Assembly: GCF_026191635.1 (NCBI RefSeq)
Contig: NZ_JAKRRW010000009.1
Span: 124,001 to 188,000, forward strand
Direction: 5' to 3'
Length of the DNA stretch: 64,000 nt
Source: Photobacterium obscurum
GTDB lineage: Bacteria > Pseudomonadota > Gammaproteobacteria > Enterobacterales > Vibrionaceae
Position 1 is the first letter of the stretch. Every line of letters starts with the position of its first letter. Below the pieces are notes generated by a model, which was not told the origin of the DNA, made no database searches, and was given only the letters and a program-made list of their open reading frames with translations. This document shows, piece by piece, positions 10,658 to 22,481 of this stretch. The translations under genes were made by a program, and so were the position numbers.

Positions 10658-10669
10658 TTGCCTATACAA
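10658..10669. promoter_or_regulatory. Candidate HutC operator upstream of hutC
   Basis: On the minus strand TTGTATAGGCAA matches TTGTATATACAA at 10 of 12 positions and lies 8 bases before the chosen hutC start. It is consistent with autoregulation, but imperfect. Confidence 0.4.
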
Positions 10670-10797
10670 ATGAAAGCAACTTTTGGGCTCGATTTCAAGT
10701 TATTGAATCTTTAAAGTCGATATGACTACGCCATGGCGGCAATATCAATAAGATGACTGTTGCTATATAGTCTCTTTATTTATCAAAGTTGAGTGAA

Positions 10798-11130
10798 ATG
10801 ATGGTTAATAAACCTGTTCCTACCGAGATGAGTTTCTTTGAGCGTTTCGAGCATGACATTGTTACTGGTATGAAAACGATCACGATTCGTGACGAGGCCG
10901 AAAGTCACTATGTTCCTGGCAGTCGTGTTAATGTCGTAACCTTCGAGGAGGGGCGTCAATTCTGTAAGCTTGATATCAAGAGTGTCGAGCCTATTTTGCT
11001 TAATGAACTTAGTGAGTTTCACGCCGAGCAGGAAAATATGACGTTGCCTCAGCTGAGAGAGGTGATTGAAGAAATTTATCCCGGCCTGCAGCAGCTGTTT
11101 GTCGTGAGCTTTACGCTGGTAAAAAATTAA
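10798..11130 (+). CDS. yqfB: ASCH-domain protein, YqfB-like (N4-acetylcytidine amidohydrolase)
   Basis: A ~110-residue ASCH-domain protein closely resembling E. coli YqfB, which hydrolyses N4-acetylcytidine to cytidine and acetate. Conserved blocks include FFERF, KTITIRDEAESH and the HAEQENMTL region followed by IYPG. Start choice is uncertain: TTG at 10789, ATG at 10798 or ATG at 10801; GAGTGA just upstream supports either ATG. It stands alone between hutC (divergent) and thrS. Confidence 0.85.
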   Translation: MMVNKPVPTEMSFFERFEHDIVTGMKTITIRDEAESHYVPGSRVNVVTFEEGRQFCKLDIKSVEPILLNELSEFHAEQENMTLPQLREVIEEIYPGLQQLFVVSFTLVKN

Positions 11131-11315
11131 TTTGTCAGCGCCTTTGCATTCAGTGAGGGGCGTTTGCTATATTTGCACATCGTTTTTGTATTGGTATGCC
11201 GCTCAGTATTGCGGTAGCGATATAATAACTGCATTTTTTCATAAAAGTTTCTCTAAGCTTTTTTAATTCAACATGTGCTACTTGGTATGTGGCACCACTG
11301 TGAAAGGACATATTC

Positions 11316-13244
11316 ATGCCTGTAATTACTCTTCCTGACGGCAGTCAGCGTCAATTCGACGAAGCTGTATCAACTATGGATGTTGCACTATCAATTGGTC
11401 CGGGTCTTGCGAAAGCATGTATCGCTGGTCGTGTTGACGGTGAGCGTGTTGATGCTTGTGATTTGATTGAAAATGACGCTAGCCTAGAAATCATCACAGC
11501 AAAAGACGAAGACGGTCTGGAAATCATCCGTCACTCTTGTGCCCACCTTCTAGGTCATGCCATCAAGCAGCTATACCCTGATGTTAAAATGGCAATCGGT
11601 CCAACGATTGACAACGGTTTCTACTACGACATCGATCTTGAGCAATCACTAACCCAAGAAGATTTGGAAGTGATTGAAAAGCGCATGGTTCAACTGGCTA
11701 AGACCAAGTACCAGGTTATCAAGAAGAAAGTTAGCTGGCAGGAAGCACGTGATGCGTTTGAATCACGTGGCGAAACCTACAAAATGGAGATCCTTGACGA
11801 GAATGTTTCTCGCGATGATCGTCCGGGTCTGTACCACCACGAAGAATACATCGACATGTGTCGTGGTCCACACGTTCCGAACATGAGCTTCTGTCAGCAC
11901 TTTAAACTGCTGAACGTTGCGGGTGCGTACTGGCGTGGTAACAGCGACAACAAGATGCTTCAGCGTATCTACGGTACTGCTTTTACAGATAAGAAAGCGC
12001 TTAAAGCACACCTAACGCGTCTTGAAGAAGCGGCGAAGCGTGACCACCGTAAACTTGGCAAGCAACTTGATCTGTACCACATGCAGCAAGAAGCACCAGG
12101 TATGGTGTTCTGGCACCATAATGGCTGGACTATTTTCCGTGAGCTAGAAGTGTTCGTTCGCGACAAGCTAAACGAATACGGCTACCAGGAAGTAAAAGGC
12201 CCGCTAATGATGGACCGCGTTCTTTGGGAACGCTCTGGTCACTGGGATAAATATGCTGAGAACATGTTCACGACTTCTTCAGAGAACCGTGAGTATGCTG
12301 TTAAGCCGATGAACTGTCCTGGTCACGTTCAGATCTTCAACCAAGGCTTGAAGTCTTACCGTGATCTACCACTGCGTATGGCGGAGTTTGGTTGTTGTCA
12401 CCGTAATGAACCATCAGGTGCACTGCATGGCCTAATGCGTGTACGTGGCTTTACTCAGGATGATGCCCATATCTTCTGTACAGAAGGCCAGGTGCAAGAA
12501 GAGGTTACATCTTGCATTAAAATGGTTTATGATACTTATCAGACATTTGGCTTCAACGAGATTGTCGTTAAGCTATCTACTCGCCCAGAAAAACGTGTGG
12601 GTTCTGATGAAATGTGGGATAAGGCAGAATCTGACCTTAAGCTTGCACTAGAGTCAATGAGCATTCCATACGAGATTCAAGAGGGTGAGGGCGCATTCTA
12701 CGGTCCTAAGATCGAGTTTACGCTACATGACTGCCTAGATCGTGCTTGGCAGTGTGGTACTGTTCAGCTAGACTTTGCTCTACCTGAGCGTTTGGGTGCA
12801 ACATACGTAGGTGAAGACAACGAACGTCATACACCGGTTATGATTCACCGTGCTATTCTTGGTTCACTAGAGCGATTTATCGGTATTCTTATTGAAGAAT
12901 ACGCAGGCTTCTTCCCAACATGGTTGGCGCCTCAGCAAGCTGTAGTGATGAATATTACTGACAGTCAGTCAGAATATGTACAAGAAGTAGTAGAAAAACT
13001 GCAAAAAAGTGGATTTAGAGTCAATGCGGACTTGAGAAATGAGAAGATTGGCTTTAAAATCCGCGAACATACTTTGAAGCGAGTGCCTTACATGCTTGTC
13101 TGCGGCGACAAAGAAGTTGAAGCAGGTGAGATTGCAGTTCGTACTCGCAAGGGTAAAGATTTGGGTAAATTTAAGATTGACGAACTTGTTGCTTATTTGC
13201 AGCAGGAAGTTAGCAGTCGCAAGCTCAATGTTGTGGAGGAATAA
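11316..13244 (+). CDS. thrS: Threonyl-tRNA synthetase
   Basis: A 642-residue class II aminoacyl-tRNA synthetase charging tRNA-Thr in the cytoplasm. In order: TGS domain (1-62), SAD editing domain (~63-225, with [10 protein letters not shown]), catalytic core (~240-535; motif 2 [15 protein letters not shown], zinc ligands including the cysteine in MNCPGH) and anticodon-binding domain (~540-642). Length equals the E. coli enzyme. GAAAGGA precedes the ATG. The 185-base leader has a TATAATAA near 11221 and a CCGC/GCGG hairpin near 11199; E. coli thrS is autoregulated through its leader, but I could not confirm that here. It starts the thrS-infC-rpmI-rplT block. Confidence 0.98.
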   Translation: MPVITLPDGSQRQFDEAVSTMDVALSIGPGLAKACIAGRVDGERVDACDLIENDASLEIITAKDEDGLEIIRHSCAHLLGHAIKQLYPDVKMAIGPTIDNGFYYDIDLEQSLTQEDLEVIEKRMVQLAKTKYQVIKKKVSWQEARDAFESRGETYKMEILDENVSRDDRPGLYHHEEYIDMCRGPHVPNMSFCQHFKLLNVAGAYWRGNSDNKMLQRIYGTAFTDKKALKAHLTRLEEAAKRDHRKLGKQLDLYHMQQEAPGMVFWHHNGWTIFRELEVFVRDKLNEYGYQEVKGPLMMDRVLWERSGHWDKYAENMFTTSSENREYAVKPMNCPGHVQIFNQGLKSYRDLPLRMAEFGCCHRNEPSGALHGLMRVRGFTQDDAHIFCTEGQVQEEVTSCIKMVYDTYQTFGFNEIVVKLSTRPEKRVGSDEMWDKAESDLKLALESMSIPYEIQEGEGAFYGPKIEFTLHDCLDRAWQCGTVQLDFALPERLGATYVGEDNERHTPVMIHRAILGSLERFIGILIEEYAGFFPTWLAPQQAVVMNITDSQSEYVQEVVEKLQKSGFRVNADLRNEKIGFKIREHTLKRVPYMLVCGDKEVEAGEIAVRTRKGKDLGKFKIDELVAYLQQEVSSRKLNVVEE

Positions 13245-13247
13245 GGT

Positions 13248-13799
13248 ATTAAAGGCGGAAGAAGAACTCAAGCACCAGTTAAACAAAATGCGCATCGTCT
13301 AAACGGCGAAATCCGCGGTGTTAACGAAGTGCGTTTAACGGGGATTGATGGCGAATCAATCGGTGTTGTTTCTATCGAAGAAGCAATGCGTGCTGCTAAT
13401 GAAGCTGGCGTGGATTTAGTTGAAATCAGCCCGAATGCCGAGCCACCAGTTTGTCGTGTGATGGACTATGGCAAGTACCTGTTCGAAAAGAGCAAGGCTG
13501 CTAAAGAGCAAAAGAAAAAGCAGAAACAAATCCAGATCAAGGAAGTTAAATTCCGACCTGGTACAGACGAAGGCGATTATCAGGTAAAACTGCGCAACCT
13601 GACTCGCTTTTTAGAAGAGGGCAACAAGGGTAAAGTCACACTACGTTTCCGTGGTCGTGAAATGGCCCATCAGAATCTTGGTATTGAACTTCTAAATCGT
13701 ATTAAGAAAGAGCTTGAAGACCTAGCGGTCTGCGAGAGCTTCCCGAACCGAGTTGAAGGTCGCCAAATGACGATGATGCTTGCTCCAAAGAAGAAGTAA
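13248..13799 (+). CDS. infC: Translation initiation factor IF-3 (AUU start)
   Basis: A 183-residue IF-3 that keeps 30S subunits free and checks start codons. The N-terminal domain begins [10 protein letters not shown]; later [14 protein letters not shown], the lysine-rich linker and the C-domain FRGREMAHQ are standard. No ATG, GTG or TTG gives the full protein. The frame extends to ATT at 13248-13250, preceded by GGAGGAATAAGG and only three bases after the thrS stop. This rare start is the known autoregulatory device of infC in enterobacteria, so I annotate it here; ORF callers would start near 13329 and lose 27 residues. Confidence 0.95.
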   Translation: MKGGRRTQAPVKQNAHRLNGEIRGVNEVRLTGIDGESIGVVSIEEAMRAANEAGVDLVEISPNAEPPVCRVMDYGKYLFEKSKAAKEQKKKQKQIQIKEVKFRPGTDEGDYQVKLRNLTRFLEEGNKGKVTLRFRGREMAHQNLGIELLNRIKKELEDLAVCESFPNRVEGRQMTMMLAPKKK

Positions 13800-13820
13800 T
13801 TACGGCATTCAAGTAGCTAA

Positions 13821-13842
13821 AAGCGCTGCTTAGGCAGCGCTT
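13821..13842 (+). terminator. Terminator/attenuator between infC and rpmI
   Basis: A perfect 9-bp stem (13821-13829 with 13834-13842) with TTAG loop and a following T5 run. Since rpmI-rplT are usually co-transcribed with infC, this may be a partial terminator reducing read-through or an element of L20 autocontrol. Confidence 0.8.
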
Positions 13843-13895
13843 TTTGTTCGCCTGATTACTATGTTTATTAACTATCAACAATGCGGAGTCTCATC

Positions 13896-14090
13896 ATGCC
13901 AAAGATGAAATCCAACAAAGGTGCTGCTAAGCGTTTCAAGAAAACTGCTGGTGGCTTTAAGTTTAAGCACGCGACTAAGCGTCACATCCTTACTAAACGT
14001 ACTACTAAGAACAAGCGTCAGCTTCGTCCAAATGCGATTCTTCCAGCATGTGAAGTAGCAGCAGTTGCACGTATGCTTCCGTTCGCTTAA
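13896..14090 (+). CDS. rpmI: 50S ribosomal protein L35
   Basis: A 64-residue, very basic protein beginning [14 protein letters not shown], identical in layout to bacterial L35. The start ATG at 13896 has GCGGAGT upstream; the frame is open five codons further but the conserved N-terminus fixes the start. It precedes rplT by 41 bases, the usual pair. Confidence 0.97.
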   Translation: MPKMKSNKGAAKRFKKTAGGFKFKHATKRHILTKRTTKNKRQLRPNAILPACEVAAVARMLPFA

Positions 14091-14131
14091 TAGTTTTTAG
14101 TTTTATATTTTAATTTAGTTAGGAGTCTCCT

Positions 14132-14485
14132 ATGCCTCGCGTAAAACGTGGTGTACAAGCACGTGCACGTCACAAGAAAGTTCTTAAACAAGCTAAAGGT
14201 TACTACGGTGCACGTTCACGTGTTTACCGCGTAGCTTTCCAAGCAGTTACCAAAGCTGGTCAATACGCTTACCGTGACCGTCGCAACAAGAAACGTACTT
14301 TCCGTCAACTTTGGATTGCACGTATCAATGCTGCAGCACGCCAGAATGGCATGTCTTACAGCCGTCTAATCAACGGTCTTAAGAAAGCATCTATCGAAAT
14401 CGATCGTAAGATCCTTGCTGATATCGCAGTATTCGACAAAGCTACTTTCACAGTACTAGTTGAAAAAGCGAAAGCTGCACTGTAA
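14132..14485 (+). CDS. rplT: 50S ribosomal protein L20
   Basis: A 117-residue basic 23S rRNA-binding assembly protein beginning [16 protein letters not shown], standard in length. In E. coli L20 also represses translation of rpmI-rplT by binding the upstream mRNA. TTAGGAG precedes the ATG. It is followed by a very strong terminator, so the block ends here. Confidence 0.98.
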   Translation: MPRVKRGVQARARHKKVLKQAKGYYGARSRVYRVAFQAVTKAGQYAYRDRRNKKRTFRQLWIARINAAARQNGMSYSRLINGLKKASIEIDRKILADIAVFDKATFTVLVEKAKAAL

Positions 14486-14504
14486 TTTCAGTCCAGTTTG
14501 ATGG

Positions 14505-14530
14505 AAAAGGAGAGCTTCGGCTCTCCTTTT
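14505..14530 (+). terminator. Strong terminator after rplT with UUCG tetraloop
   Basis: A perfect 11-bp stem (14505-14515 with 14520-14530) closed by TTCG and followed by more T, a textbook intrinsic terminator. Confidence 0.95.
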
Positions 14531-14556
14531 TTTTATTGTGGTTTGCAAGGGACACC

Positions 14557-15051
14557 CTAGAGCCTATTATATTGCTTGAGCAATAACTGATTCCTCAATA
14601 CTGAGAGCTCAAGAGTTACTTGAAGTGAGCTGCTGAAGGCTCCAGTCCCCCTCTTCTTTGCCAGACTGGCTAATAACGCCTGTGCCTTATCAATCGCCTC
14701 TCTAATACGTTTATCTTGCCGGTGCACACGAGAGATTCTTGCGTCAAGCTGAGTCTGCGCCAGTTTTACCTTCCAGTTATGTTTTATGAGGTTGATAAAC
14801 TCGCCGCTTTCATTTTCCGTCTGCTGGGTACCATGAGCTGATATTGCTGCATTGCTATGCTGCGTAACCGGCAGTTTGTTTATCATCGTATTAATATTCT
14901 GTTCGATACTGTCATGTAAGGAGCAGAGTGCCTGTTGTTTATGGGCGAACGCCACTTTTTGGCCTTCTAGGATCGCCTGGGTCGCTTGCAACAGCTTGAG
15001 CTGTTTTGCCAGAAGTAGAAGGGTTTGATGAGCAAAACCTGCGTTATTCAC
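14557..15051 (-). CDS. Hypothetical helical protein
   Basis: A ~164-residue protein I do not recognise. It is rich in Gln, Lys, Leu and Ala with long predicted helices and likely coiled coils (about 10-60 and 95-135), with no membrane segment, no signal peptide and no metal motif. The start is uncertain: GTG at 15051, with GAAG upstream, or a TTG at 15066 overlapping the previous gene. The close spacing to the YiaA/B-type gene on the same strand suggests co-expression. Confidence 0.5.
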   Translation of the reverse strand: MNNAGFAHQTLLLLAKQLKLLQATQAILEGQKVAFAHKQQALCSLHDSIEQNINTMINKLPVTQHSNAAISAHGTQQTENESGEFINLIKHNWKVKLAQTQLDARISRVHRQDKRIREAIDKAQALLASLAKKRGTGAFSSSLQVTLELSVLRNQLLLKQYNRL

Positions 15052-15052
15052 G

Positions 15053-15313
15053 TTACTGATCTTCAAGTTCAGTTAATAACTGAGCAGTCTTTGCTTCTTC
15101 TAGCTTTTGCAAAAGCTTTTTGGACTCGGCTTCATCACGAACGGCCTTGCTTAGTGTGATTGTTGCACTGACCAAGAATAAGCTGCAGATACTGTAGTAG
15201 CCTTTAACGAGGAGATCTCCGGGCAGCATGACGATGCTGATGATCATTGCTGCGATGGCAATAACGAAAGTGAATTTGGCGTAATTGAGCCAGTATTTAT
15301 CTTGCGAACCCAT
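15053..15313 (-). CDS. Small inner-membrane protein, YiaA/YiaB two-helix domain
   Basis: An 86-residue protein with two membrane helices (about 12-31 and 40-58) and a charged C-terminal helix. The pattern KGYYSICSLFLV followed by SKAVRD matches the YiaA/B two-helix domain. Function in the family is unknown. I start at the ATG at 15311-15313 (MGSQDKYW), preceded by GAGAGGT; the frame upstream for 50 more codons does not look like protein. It ends at the start of the next minus-strand gene. Confidence 0.7.
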   Translation of the reverse strand: MGSQDKYWLNYAKFTFVIAIAAMIISIVMLPGDLLVKGYYSICSLFLVSATITLSKAVRDEAESKKLLQKLEEAKTAQLLTELEDQ

Positions 15314-15555
15314 AGAGACCTCTCTGTCAGAATAATCAATCGAACGTTGTTTTATTAATTTAGAGTACAACTCTATATTCTGCAATGTAAAAGGACAAAA
15401 TAGCTGAAGTGATGTCAGAGTTGCGGTGGGGGAGGCTTTAGCTGCGTGTGAGAGACATGTCAATTGCAGAGAAAAAAGATGCTAACTGATCGGTTATCGT
15501 GAACAAGGCCTCGTGTTAATCAGAGGGCGCAACGGAAGCGCCCCGATAAAAGTGC

Positions 15556-17040
15556 TTAATGACTAGCGGCAGTGATGGGGGGGAGTTTGGCTTGATACAC
15601 TCGGCTTTGCAGGGCAAGGGTAAGTCCGATCGTTATAAGGTATAGCAGGCTATAGAGCAGTAATGGTGATTTTAACAGGCTTTCGATAACCGGAAGTTCC
15701 GGGTTGTAAGCGTGATATAGGCTGGTTAGTGCTCCTGTATATGCCATCATAATCCAGAATACCGAAGTACTCATTACGACTATCAGGTGTTGTTTGAGTA
15801 TGTCTATGATGCCAGTTTTTATTTGCTTGAGAATATGCAATACCAAGACATAACTTGTGATTGCACAGACAATGGCTACCATAATAGCCATAGGCGATTC
15901 CACATCAAACAGTGTGGTTTGCTCAGAGGACTGCATGGTGAAAAATAACAGCCAGAAGGCATTTAATATCATTGCTGACTCTCGATATGTACTGATGATA
16001 TTGCTAGCGATAAAGGTGCGGTAGACTTTTCGTACTGTGAGATATAAACCAATATTTAGTAAAAACATACAAGGTACGAGTAGGCTTTGAAGCCAGAGAT
16101 TGCTGGCTTGCTGTGACATCATCTCCGGAACCCGATAATAACCTATCATCCAAAAAATGGTTCCCTGCATCATTTGAACCACACCGTGGTTAAGATAGAG
16201 TTCCCCGCTATGAATGCCGAGTCGGCTAAATACACTTGGTCTGTCGGTATTTGGCCAGCGGATTGCCAGGCAGATCAGTGACAAAGTAAGTGGGATAGTA
16301 GTGATGTAATAATCCGCAATTTTTGACCCGTGCGACTGGATCAACGTTATTCCTTCCCATGCTGATAAAGCCATAAAGATCAGGCAGGCGATAAGCAGAG
16401 GTTGCCATTTCAACTTTGTAATTAACTCAAGCCATTTGGGTTGGGCTAGCTGGTAACCAAGCGAAACATAGAATAGAGCAAAAAAGAGAGGATCTCGTGA
16501 TTGGTTGAAGAACTCGTTAGCGCTGTCGAATAAACCGAGCGGAATGAGTGTTTGGTAGCCTTGCCCCGTCAAGCCCACGAGGTGAAGTATGCAAGCTAAT
16601 ACAAAAAGCGCTTTAGTCTGATTAGTACGAAAAGCGAGATACTGCGTTCCGATAGCTATAGCCAAGGCGACCAAGAACCAAAGGATTTCTACACCCCAAG
16701 TACCAAAATATAACAGGTTTAACAGGTCGAAAGGGCGCCAAGAATTACGACCAACACCGAAGGCTACTAAGTAGATCATTGTCCAAGTGACATACATAAG
16801 CACAAGTTGTCCGAGATACTTTTTTGTATACGGCCAACCGCCCTGTTGGACTTTGTGATAGTAAAGAAAACCGGCTATAACAAAAAATACCGGCACAGCG
16901 AAACGTGCCACGATGTTAAAGCTGAGATAGTACGAGTTATGTTCTATACCACCGAAATAATAGAAAATACCGTAGTGAATAACGAATACGGCAAAAATTG
17001 ACAGAAGTTTTAGGCTGTCAAAGGTGTAAATCCTTTTCAT
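15556..17040 (-). CDS. Acyltransferase-3 family membrane protein
   Basis: A 494-residue polytopic inner-membrane protein whose N-terminus (TFDSLKLLSIFAVFVIHYG) carries the conserved histidine of acyltransferase family 3, enzymes that acylate sugars, lipids or peptides at the membrane. About twelve hydrophobic segments run through the sequence. The family is usually 340-400 residues, so this copy has an extended C-terminal membrane part. AAGGAGAAAGC precedes the ATG. The upstream AraC regulator on the same strand is 65 bases away. The substrate cannot be read from sequence. Confidence 0.75.
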   Translation of the reverse strand: MKRIYTFDSLKLLSIFAVFVIHYGIFYYFGGIEHNSYYLSFNIVARFAVPVFFVIAGFLYYHKVQQGGWPYTKKYLGQLVLMYVTWTMIYLVAFGVGRNSWRPFDLLNLLYFGTWGVEILWFLVALAIAIGTQYLAFRTNQTKALFVLACILHLVGLTGQGYQTLIPLGLFDSANEFFNQSRDPLFFALFYVSLGYQLAQPKWLELITKLKWQPLLIACLIFMALSAWEGITLIQSHGSKIADYYITTIPLTLSLICLAIRWPNTDRPSVFSRLGIHSGELYLNHGVVQMMQGTIFWMIGYYRVPEMMSQQASNLWLQSLLVPCMFLLNIGLYLTVRKVYRTFIASNIISTYRESAMILNAFWLLFFTMQSSEQTTLFDVESPMAIMVAIVCAITSYVLVLHILKQIKTGIIDILKQHLIVVMSTSVFWIMMAYTGALTSLYHAYNPELPVIESLLKSPLLLYSLLYLITIGLTLALQSRVYQAKLPPITAASH

Positions 17041-17105
17041 GCTTTCTCCTTATATACATCCCGAAACAAGGGAAAATTGGTTTTAGTAAAGTTAAATAGT
17101 TCGCT

Positions 17106-17924
17106 TTAATTAAGCTTGGATAAAACGGACATATTGATGAAGTTTCTGGGTGTTACGCCCGTGAATTTTTTAAACTGTCGAATAAGGTGAGATTCATCGC
17201 AGTAATCATGTGATTGATAAAGGGCATTTAGGCCTTGATGATCAATGAGTTGAATGCAGGATTGGAGCCGCACCACATCAGAGTATTGCTTCGGGGTCAT
17301 CCCCAGGTTGTGAAGGAATAGTCGACGTAAATGGCGACTGCTAACACCCTGTTCTGCTGCCCATTTCTCGCTTAGAGAAAGCTGACCGTGGGACTGATGA
17401 ATCGATTGGATTGCGCAATGAAGTGGGGCCTGGCCTTGCGAGTAATCGATAATTTGTTGTTCTAGCTGCTTAAGCAGCCATAGCTCGACAAGCTGTATTT
17501 TGGAATGGAAATCCGGCTCATTGCGGAGTGTTATTTCCAGTTGGGTTAAGGACGGTATTGATAAATCGGCCCAAGAGAGAATTTGTTCCGTATGTTCAAC
17601 TTGGACAGGAATAAAGACTTGGCGCATCGCGGGCCTAAAACTAATCCCGAAGAGTCGTGCTGGCCCAAAGAGTTGCCGCTTAAGTGGGAATAGCGATGGC
17701 AGGCAAAGTTGGCCCAAAGAGTAGTTTGGCGCACTTAAACTTATCAGGTGTTGGCAGGTGTCGGGGAGGGCTACATAGTTAAATTGTCCTTCAGGAATAA
17801 TAACTTCCCAGTAGTAAGTTATATAACTATTTAGCGCAGGAGCTGGCTGAGCGCGTCGGTGGATCCCTTCGCCGCAATGTAACGGTTGGTAAAACGGAGA
17901 TTTTCTTCCGGTAGGATGGTTCAT
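17106..17924 (-). CDS. AraC-family transcriptional regulator
   Basis: A ~272-residue protein with an N-terminal sensing domain (GEGIHRR ... NSYITYYWEV, similar to the DUF6597 type) and a C-terminal AraC double helix-turn-helix: GVSSRHLRRLFLHNLGMTPKQY (first HTH and linker) and CDESHLIRQFKKFTGVTP (second HTH). The start is ambiguous: ATG at 17924 with AGGCGA upstream, or ATGs 11-12 codons earlier. It lies just upstream of the acyltransferase on the same strand and may regulate it; that is inference. Confidence 0.8.
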   Translation of the reverse strand: MNHPTGRKSPFYQPLHCGEGIHRRAQPAPALNSYITYYWEVIIPEGQFNYVALPDTCQHLISLSAPNYSLGQLCLPSLFPLKRQLFGPARLFGISFRPAMRQVFIPVQVEHTEQILSWADLSIPSLTQLEITLRNEPDFHSKIQLVELWLLKQLEQQIIDYSQGQAPLHCAIQSIHQSHGQLSLSEKWAAEQGVSSRHLRRLFLHNLGMTPKQYSDVVRLQSCIQLIDHQGLNALYQSHDYCDESHLIRQFKKFTGVTPRNFINMSVLSKLN

Positions 17925-17960
17925 ATCGCCTATAGTTATGAATGATTTTCTCATAAGCAT

Positions 17961-19281
<1,321 letters not shown>

Positions 19282-19299
19282 TCCAGAGGATTAATCACA

Positions 19300-21687
19300 A
19301 TGAAATTCAGCGAATCATGGCTTCGTGAGTGGGTTAACCCTGCGGTTACTACTGACGAACTAACTCATCAAATTACAATGGCTGGCCTAGAGGTAGATGA
19401 TGTACTGCCTGTGGCGGGTTCATTTACTGGCGTTAAAGTCGGTCAAGTTGTTGAATGTGGTCAGCACCCAGATGCAGACAAACTACGCGTAACCAAAGTG
19501 GATGTTGGTGAAGAAGAACTTCTAGACATCGTTTGCGGTGCGCCAAACTGCCGTCAAGGTCTGAAGGTTGCAGTCGCGACTGTCGGTGCAGTGCTACCAG
19601 GCGATTTCAAAATCAAGAAAGCTAAACTACGTGGTCAGCCATCTCACGGCATGCTGTGTTCTTTCACAGAGCTAGGTATTGACGTTGAGTCAGACGGCAT
19701 CATGGAACTAGCTGAAGACGCTGTACTTGGTACTGATTTCCGCGAATTCCTAGGTCTTGACGACGTAACAGTAGACGTAGATCTAACAGCGAACCGTGCT
19801 GACTGTTTCAGCATTCGTGGTCTTGCTCGTGAAGTTGGTGTCCTAAACCGTGCTGACGTTACCGAGCCAACCGTTGAGGCGGTTGCGGCTTCAATTGAAG
19901 ATACTGTATCTATCGAAGTTAAAGCGTCAGAAGCTTGTCCTCGTTACCTTGGTCGTGTTGTTCGCAATGTAAACGTTAAGGCTGAAACTCCACTATGGAT
20001 GCAAGAGAAGCTGCGTCGTTGTGGTATCCGCTCTATCGATCCTGTTGTAGACATCACTAACTACGTTCTACTTGAGCAAGGCCAGCCAATGCACGCATTC
20101 GATCTTTCTAAGATCGGCGGCGGTATCGTTGTTCGTATGGCGGAGCAGGGCGAGAAGCTTACTCTTCTGGACGGTACGGAAGTTGAACTAAACGCAGATA
20201 CGCTAGTTGTTGCTGACCACAATAAACCGCTGGCGATCGCTGGTATCTTCGGTGGCGAGCTGTCTGGTGTTATGGCTGGTACAACAGATATCATGCTGGA
20301 ATGTGCTTTTTTTGCACCTGACCATATTCGTGGACGTGCGCGTAGCTATGGCTTGCACACAGATTCTTCAATGCGTTTCGAGCGTGGCGTGGACTATGCG
20401 CTGCAGGCAAGTGCAATGGAGCGTGCAACTCAGCTGATCGTTGAAATTTGTGGTGGTGAAGTTGCGCCGGTTGTGACTGTAGAGTCAGAAGCGGATCTGC
20501 CTAAGCCGAACAACGTTGAACTGCGTCGTACTAAATTAGACAACCTGCTTGGTCACCATATCGCAGATGCAGATGTTGTTGAAATTCTTGAGCGTCTAGG
20601 CCTGACTGTTGAAAAAACAGCAGAGGGTTGGACTGCAGCTGCGCCAACATGGCGCTTTGATATTGCAATCGAGCAAGACCTGATTGAAGAAGTTGGCCGT
20701 ATCTACGGTTATAACAACATTCCAAACCAGTCGCCTGCTGCTGCACTGAAGATGAACGATCATAAAGAAGCGAACCTGCCGCTTAAGCGCGTACGTGATC
20801 TTCTGGTTGACCGTGGTTACCACGAAGCAATTACTTACAGCTTCGTAGAGCCAGAGCAGCAAAAACTGATCGTTCCAGGTGTTGAGCCGTTAATTCTGCC
20901 GTTCCCAATTTCTGCAGATATGTCAGCAATGCGTCTTGGCCTAATCCAAGGTCTATTGAATACGGTTGTTCACAACCAGAAACGTCAGCAACCACGCGTT
21001 CGTCTGTTCGAATACGGTCTACGCTTCATTCCTTGCGAAACTGCAGAAAACGGTATGCGCCAAGAGCCAATGCTTGCAGGTGTTATCGCGGGCGCGCGCA
21101 GCGAAGAACATTGGGATATCGACACCAACACGGTTGATTTCTTTGACCTGAAGGGTGACCTAGAAGCGGTACTAGAACTGACTGCAAACGAAGTTGCATT
21201 TGGTTTCAAACCAGCGAAGCACCCGGCACTTCACCCTGGTCAGACAGCAGCGATTGTTGTTGATGGCAAAGAAGTTGGCTTTATTGGTACCGTTCACCCT
21301 GAGCTAGAGCGTAAGTTCGGTCTAAATGGTCGTACTATCGTATTCGAAATCGAGTGGGATGCGATTAATACTCGCGTATTGCCAGAAGCTGCAGCGGTTT
21401 CTAAGTTCCCTGCTAACCGTCGTGATATCGCGGTTGTGGTAAATGATGATGTTGCCGCTGGTGATGTTGTGGAAGTCTGCCGTGAAAATGGTGGCGAGCT
21501 ACTAACTGGTGTTAACCTATTCGACGTTTACCGCGGTAAAGGTATCGAAGATGGCCAGAAGAGTCTAGCGATTGCTCTGACTCTTCAATCAGCGGAGCGT
21601 ACTCTTGAAGACGCAGATATCTCTGGTGCAGTAGAGAGTATCATTGCTGTTCTTACAGAGCGCTTCGGTGCAACTCTGCGTGACTAA
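19300..21687 (+). CDS. pheT: Phenylalanyl-tRNA synthetase, beta subunit
   Basis: The 795-residue beta subunit: tRNA-binding OB domain (~40-150), B3/B4 editing domain (~210-400), B5 domain (~400-475), catalytic-like module and C-terminal anticodon-binding FDX-ACB domain (~700-795, [14 protein letters not shown]). It edits Tyr-tRNA-Phe and binds tRNA. CCAGAGGA precedes the ATG. A strong terminator follows, so here ihfA is probably not strictly co-transcribed, unlike in E. coli. Confidence 0.97.
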   Translation: MKFSESWLREWVNPAVTTDELTHQITMAGLEVDDVLPVAGSFTGVKVGQVVECGQHPDADKLRVTKVDVGEEELLDIVCGAPNCRQGLKVAVATVGAVLPGDFKIKKAKLRGQPSHGMLCSFTELGIDVESDGIMELAEDAVLGTDFREFLGLDDVTVDVDLTANRADCFSIRGLAREVGVLNRADVTEPTVEAVAASIEDTVSIEVKASEACPRYLGRVVRNVNVKAETPLWMQEKLRRCGIRSIDPVVDITNYVLLEQGQPMHAFDLSKIGGGIVVRMAEQGEKLTLLDGTEVELNADTLVVADHNKPLAIAGIFGGELSGVMAGTTDIMLECAFFAPDHIRGRARSYGLHTDSSMRFERGVDYALQASAMERATQLIVEICGGEVAPVVTVESEADLPKPNNVELRRTKLDNLLGHHIADADVVEILERLGLTVEKTAEGWTAAAPTWRFDIAIEQDLIEEVGRIYGYNNIPNQSPAAALKMNDHKEANLPLKRVRDLLVDRGYHEAITYSFVEPEQQKLIVPGVEPLILPFPISADMSAMRLGLIQGLLNTVVHNQKRQQPRVRLFEYGLRFIPCETAENGMRQEPMLAGVIAGARSEEHWDIDTNTVDFFDLKGDLEAVLELTANEVAFGFKPAKHPALHPGQTAAIVVDGKEVGFIGTVHPELERKFGLNGRTIVFEIEWDAINTRVLPEAAAVSKFPANRRDIAVVVNDDVAAGDVVEVCRENGGELLTGVNLFDVYRGKGIEDGQKSLAIALTLQSAERTLEDADISGAVESIIAVLTERFGATLRD

Positions 21688-21745
21688 TAGATTCACTGCA
21701 GGACTCGAATAGGCAATTTTTTGCTATTTAAGTCATTGTTTTATG

Positions 21746-21769
21746 AAAGCAGCCAGTAATGGCTGCTTT
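21746..21769 (+). terminator. Terminator after pheT
   Basis: A perfect 10-bp stem (21746-21755 with 21760-21769), GTAA loop, then further T residues; it lies 59 bases after the pheT stop. Confidence 0.92.
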
Positions 21770-22163
21770 TTTTTGATCTATATCTAAAATTATCTAACAT
21801 TCTGATAGCTAGCGATATTTACTGCTTCTTTGTATCAACGTAGAGGCTTATTCTGTATATCCATGATTTGTCAGGGTTTATTATTGTGTTTTTAGTCAAT
21901 CAAGCACAACAAGATGCATTTAAAAAGTCGTTGCCAGCGACTATAAATCAATAATTTGTCGATAAGTTCACTTAAAAAAGTTGGCGGAAATCAGCAAGTT
22001 GGCTTAAACTTGTCTCTAGTTGAGGTTGGGCTGTTGTCATGCTACCTAGAATGCATATTGATGCGATTGCATGTTGCTCACATCTGACACGAATTTTTTA
22101 GCAGTGGATATATCTTGCTTATGTATCCACTATCCATTCAACATAGTCTTGAGGGAGTTATCT
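21770..22163 (+). other. ihfA upstream region
   Basis: 394 AT-rich bases with no coding frame I trust. Since a terminator separates it from pheT, it should contain an ihfA promoter. I cannot assign boxes with confidence. Confidence 0.4.
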
Positions 22164-22460
22164 ATGGCGCTCACAAAAGCCGATTTGGCTGAGAACCTGT
22201 TTGAGAATGTTGGATTAAGCAAACGGGACGCCAAGGATACGGTGGAAGTCTTCTTTGAAGAAATTAGAAAGGCGCTTGAAAGTGGCGAGCAGGTGAAGCT
22301 ATCAGGTTTTGGTAACTTTGATCTGCGCGACAAAAATGAGCGACCAGGAAGAAACCCTAAAACAGGTGAAGATATTCCAATTTCTGCCCGCCGTGTTGTT
22401 ACTTTCCGTCCAGGTCAAAAACTTAAAGCTCGCGTAGAAAGTATCGAAATCGAAAAGTAA
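22164..22460 (+). CDS. ihfA: Integration host factor, alpha subunit
   Basis: A 98-residue DNA-bending HU/IHF-family protein. [14 protein letters not shown] and the DNA-intercalating arm [14 protein letters not shown] are diagnostic for the alpha subunit. GAGGGAG lies upstream of the ATG at 22164; an in-frame ATG 31 codons earlier is rejected because it gives no family match. IHF works as a heterodimer with IhfB, absent from this window. Confidence 0.97.
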   Translation: MALTKADLAENLFENVGLSKRDAKDTVEVFFEEIRKALESGEQVKLSGFGNFDLRDKNERPGRNPKTGEDIPISARRVVTFRPGQKLKARVESIEIEK

Positions 22461-22481
22461 CAGTTTTAAGTCTGAAAAAAG

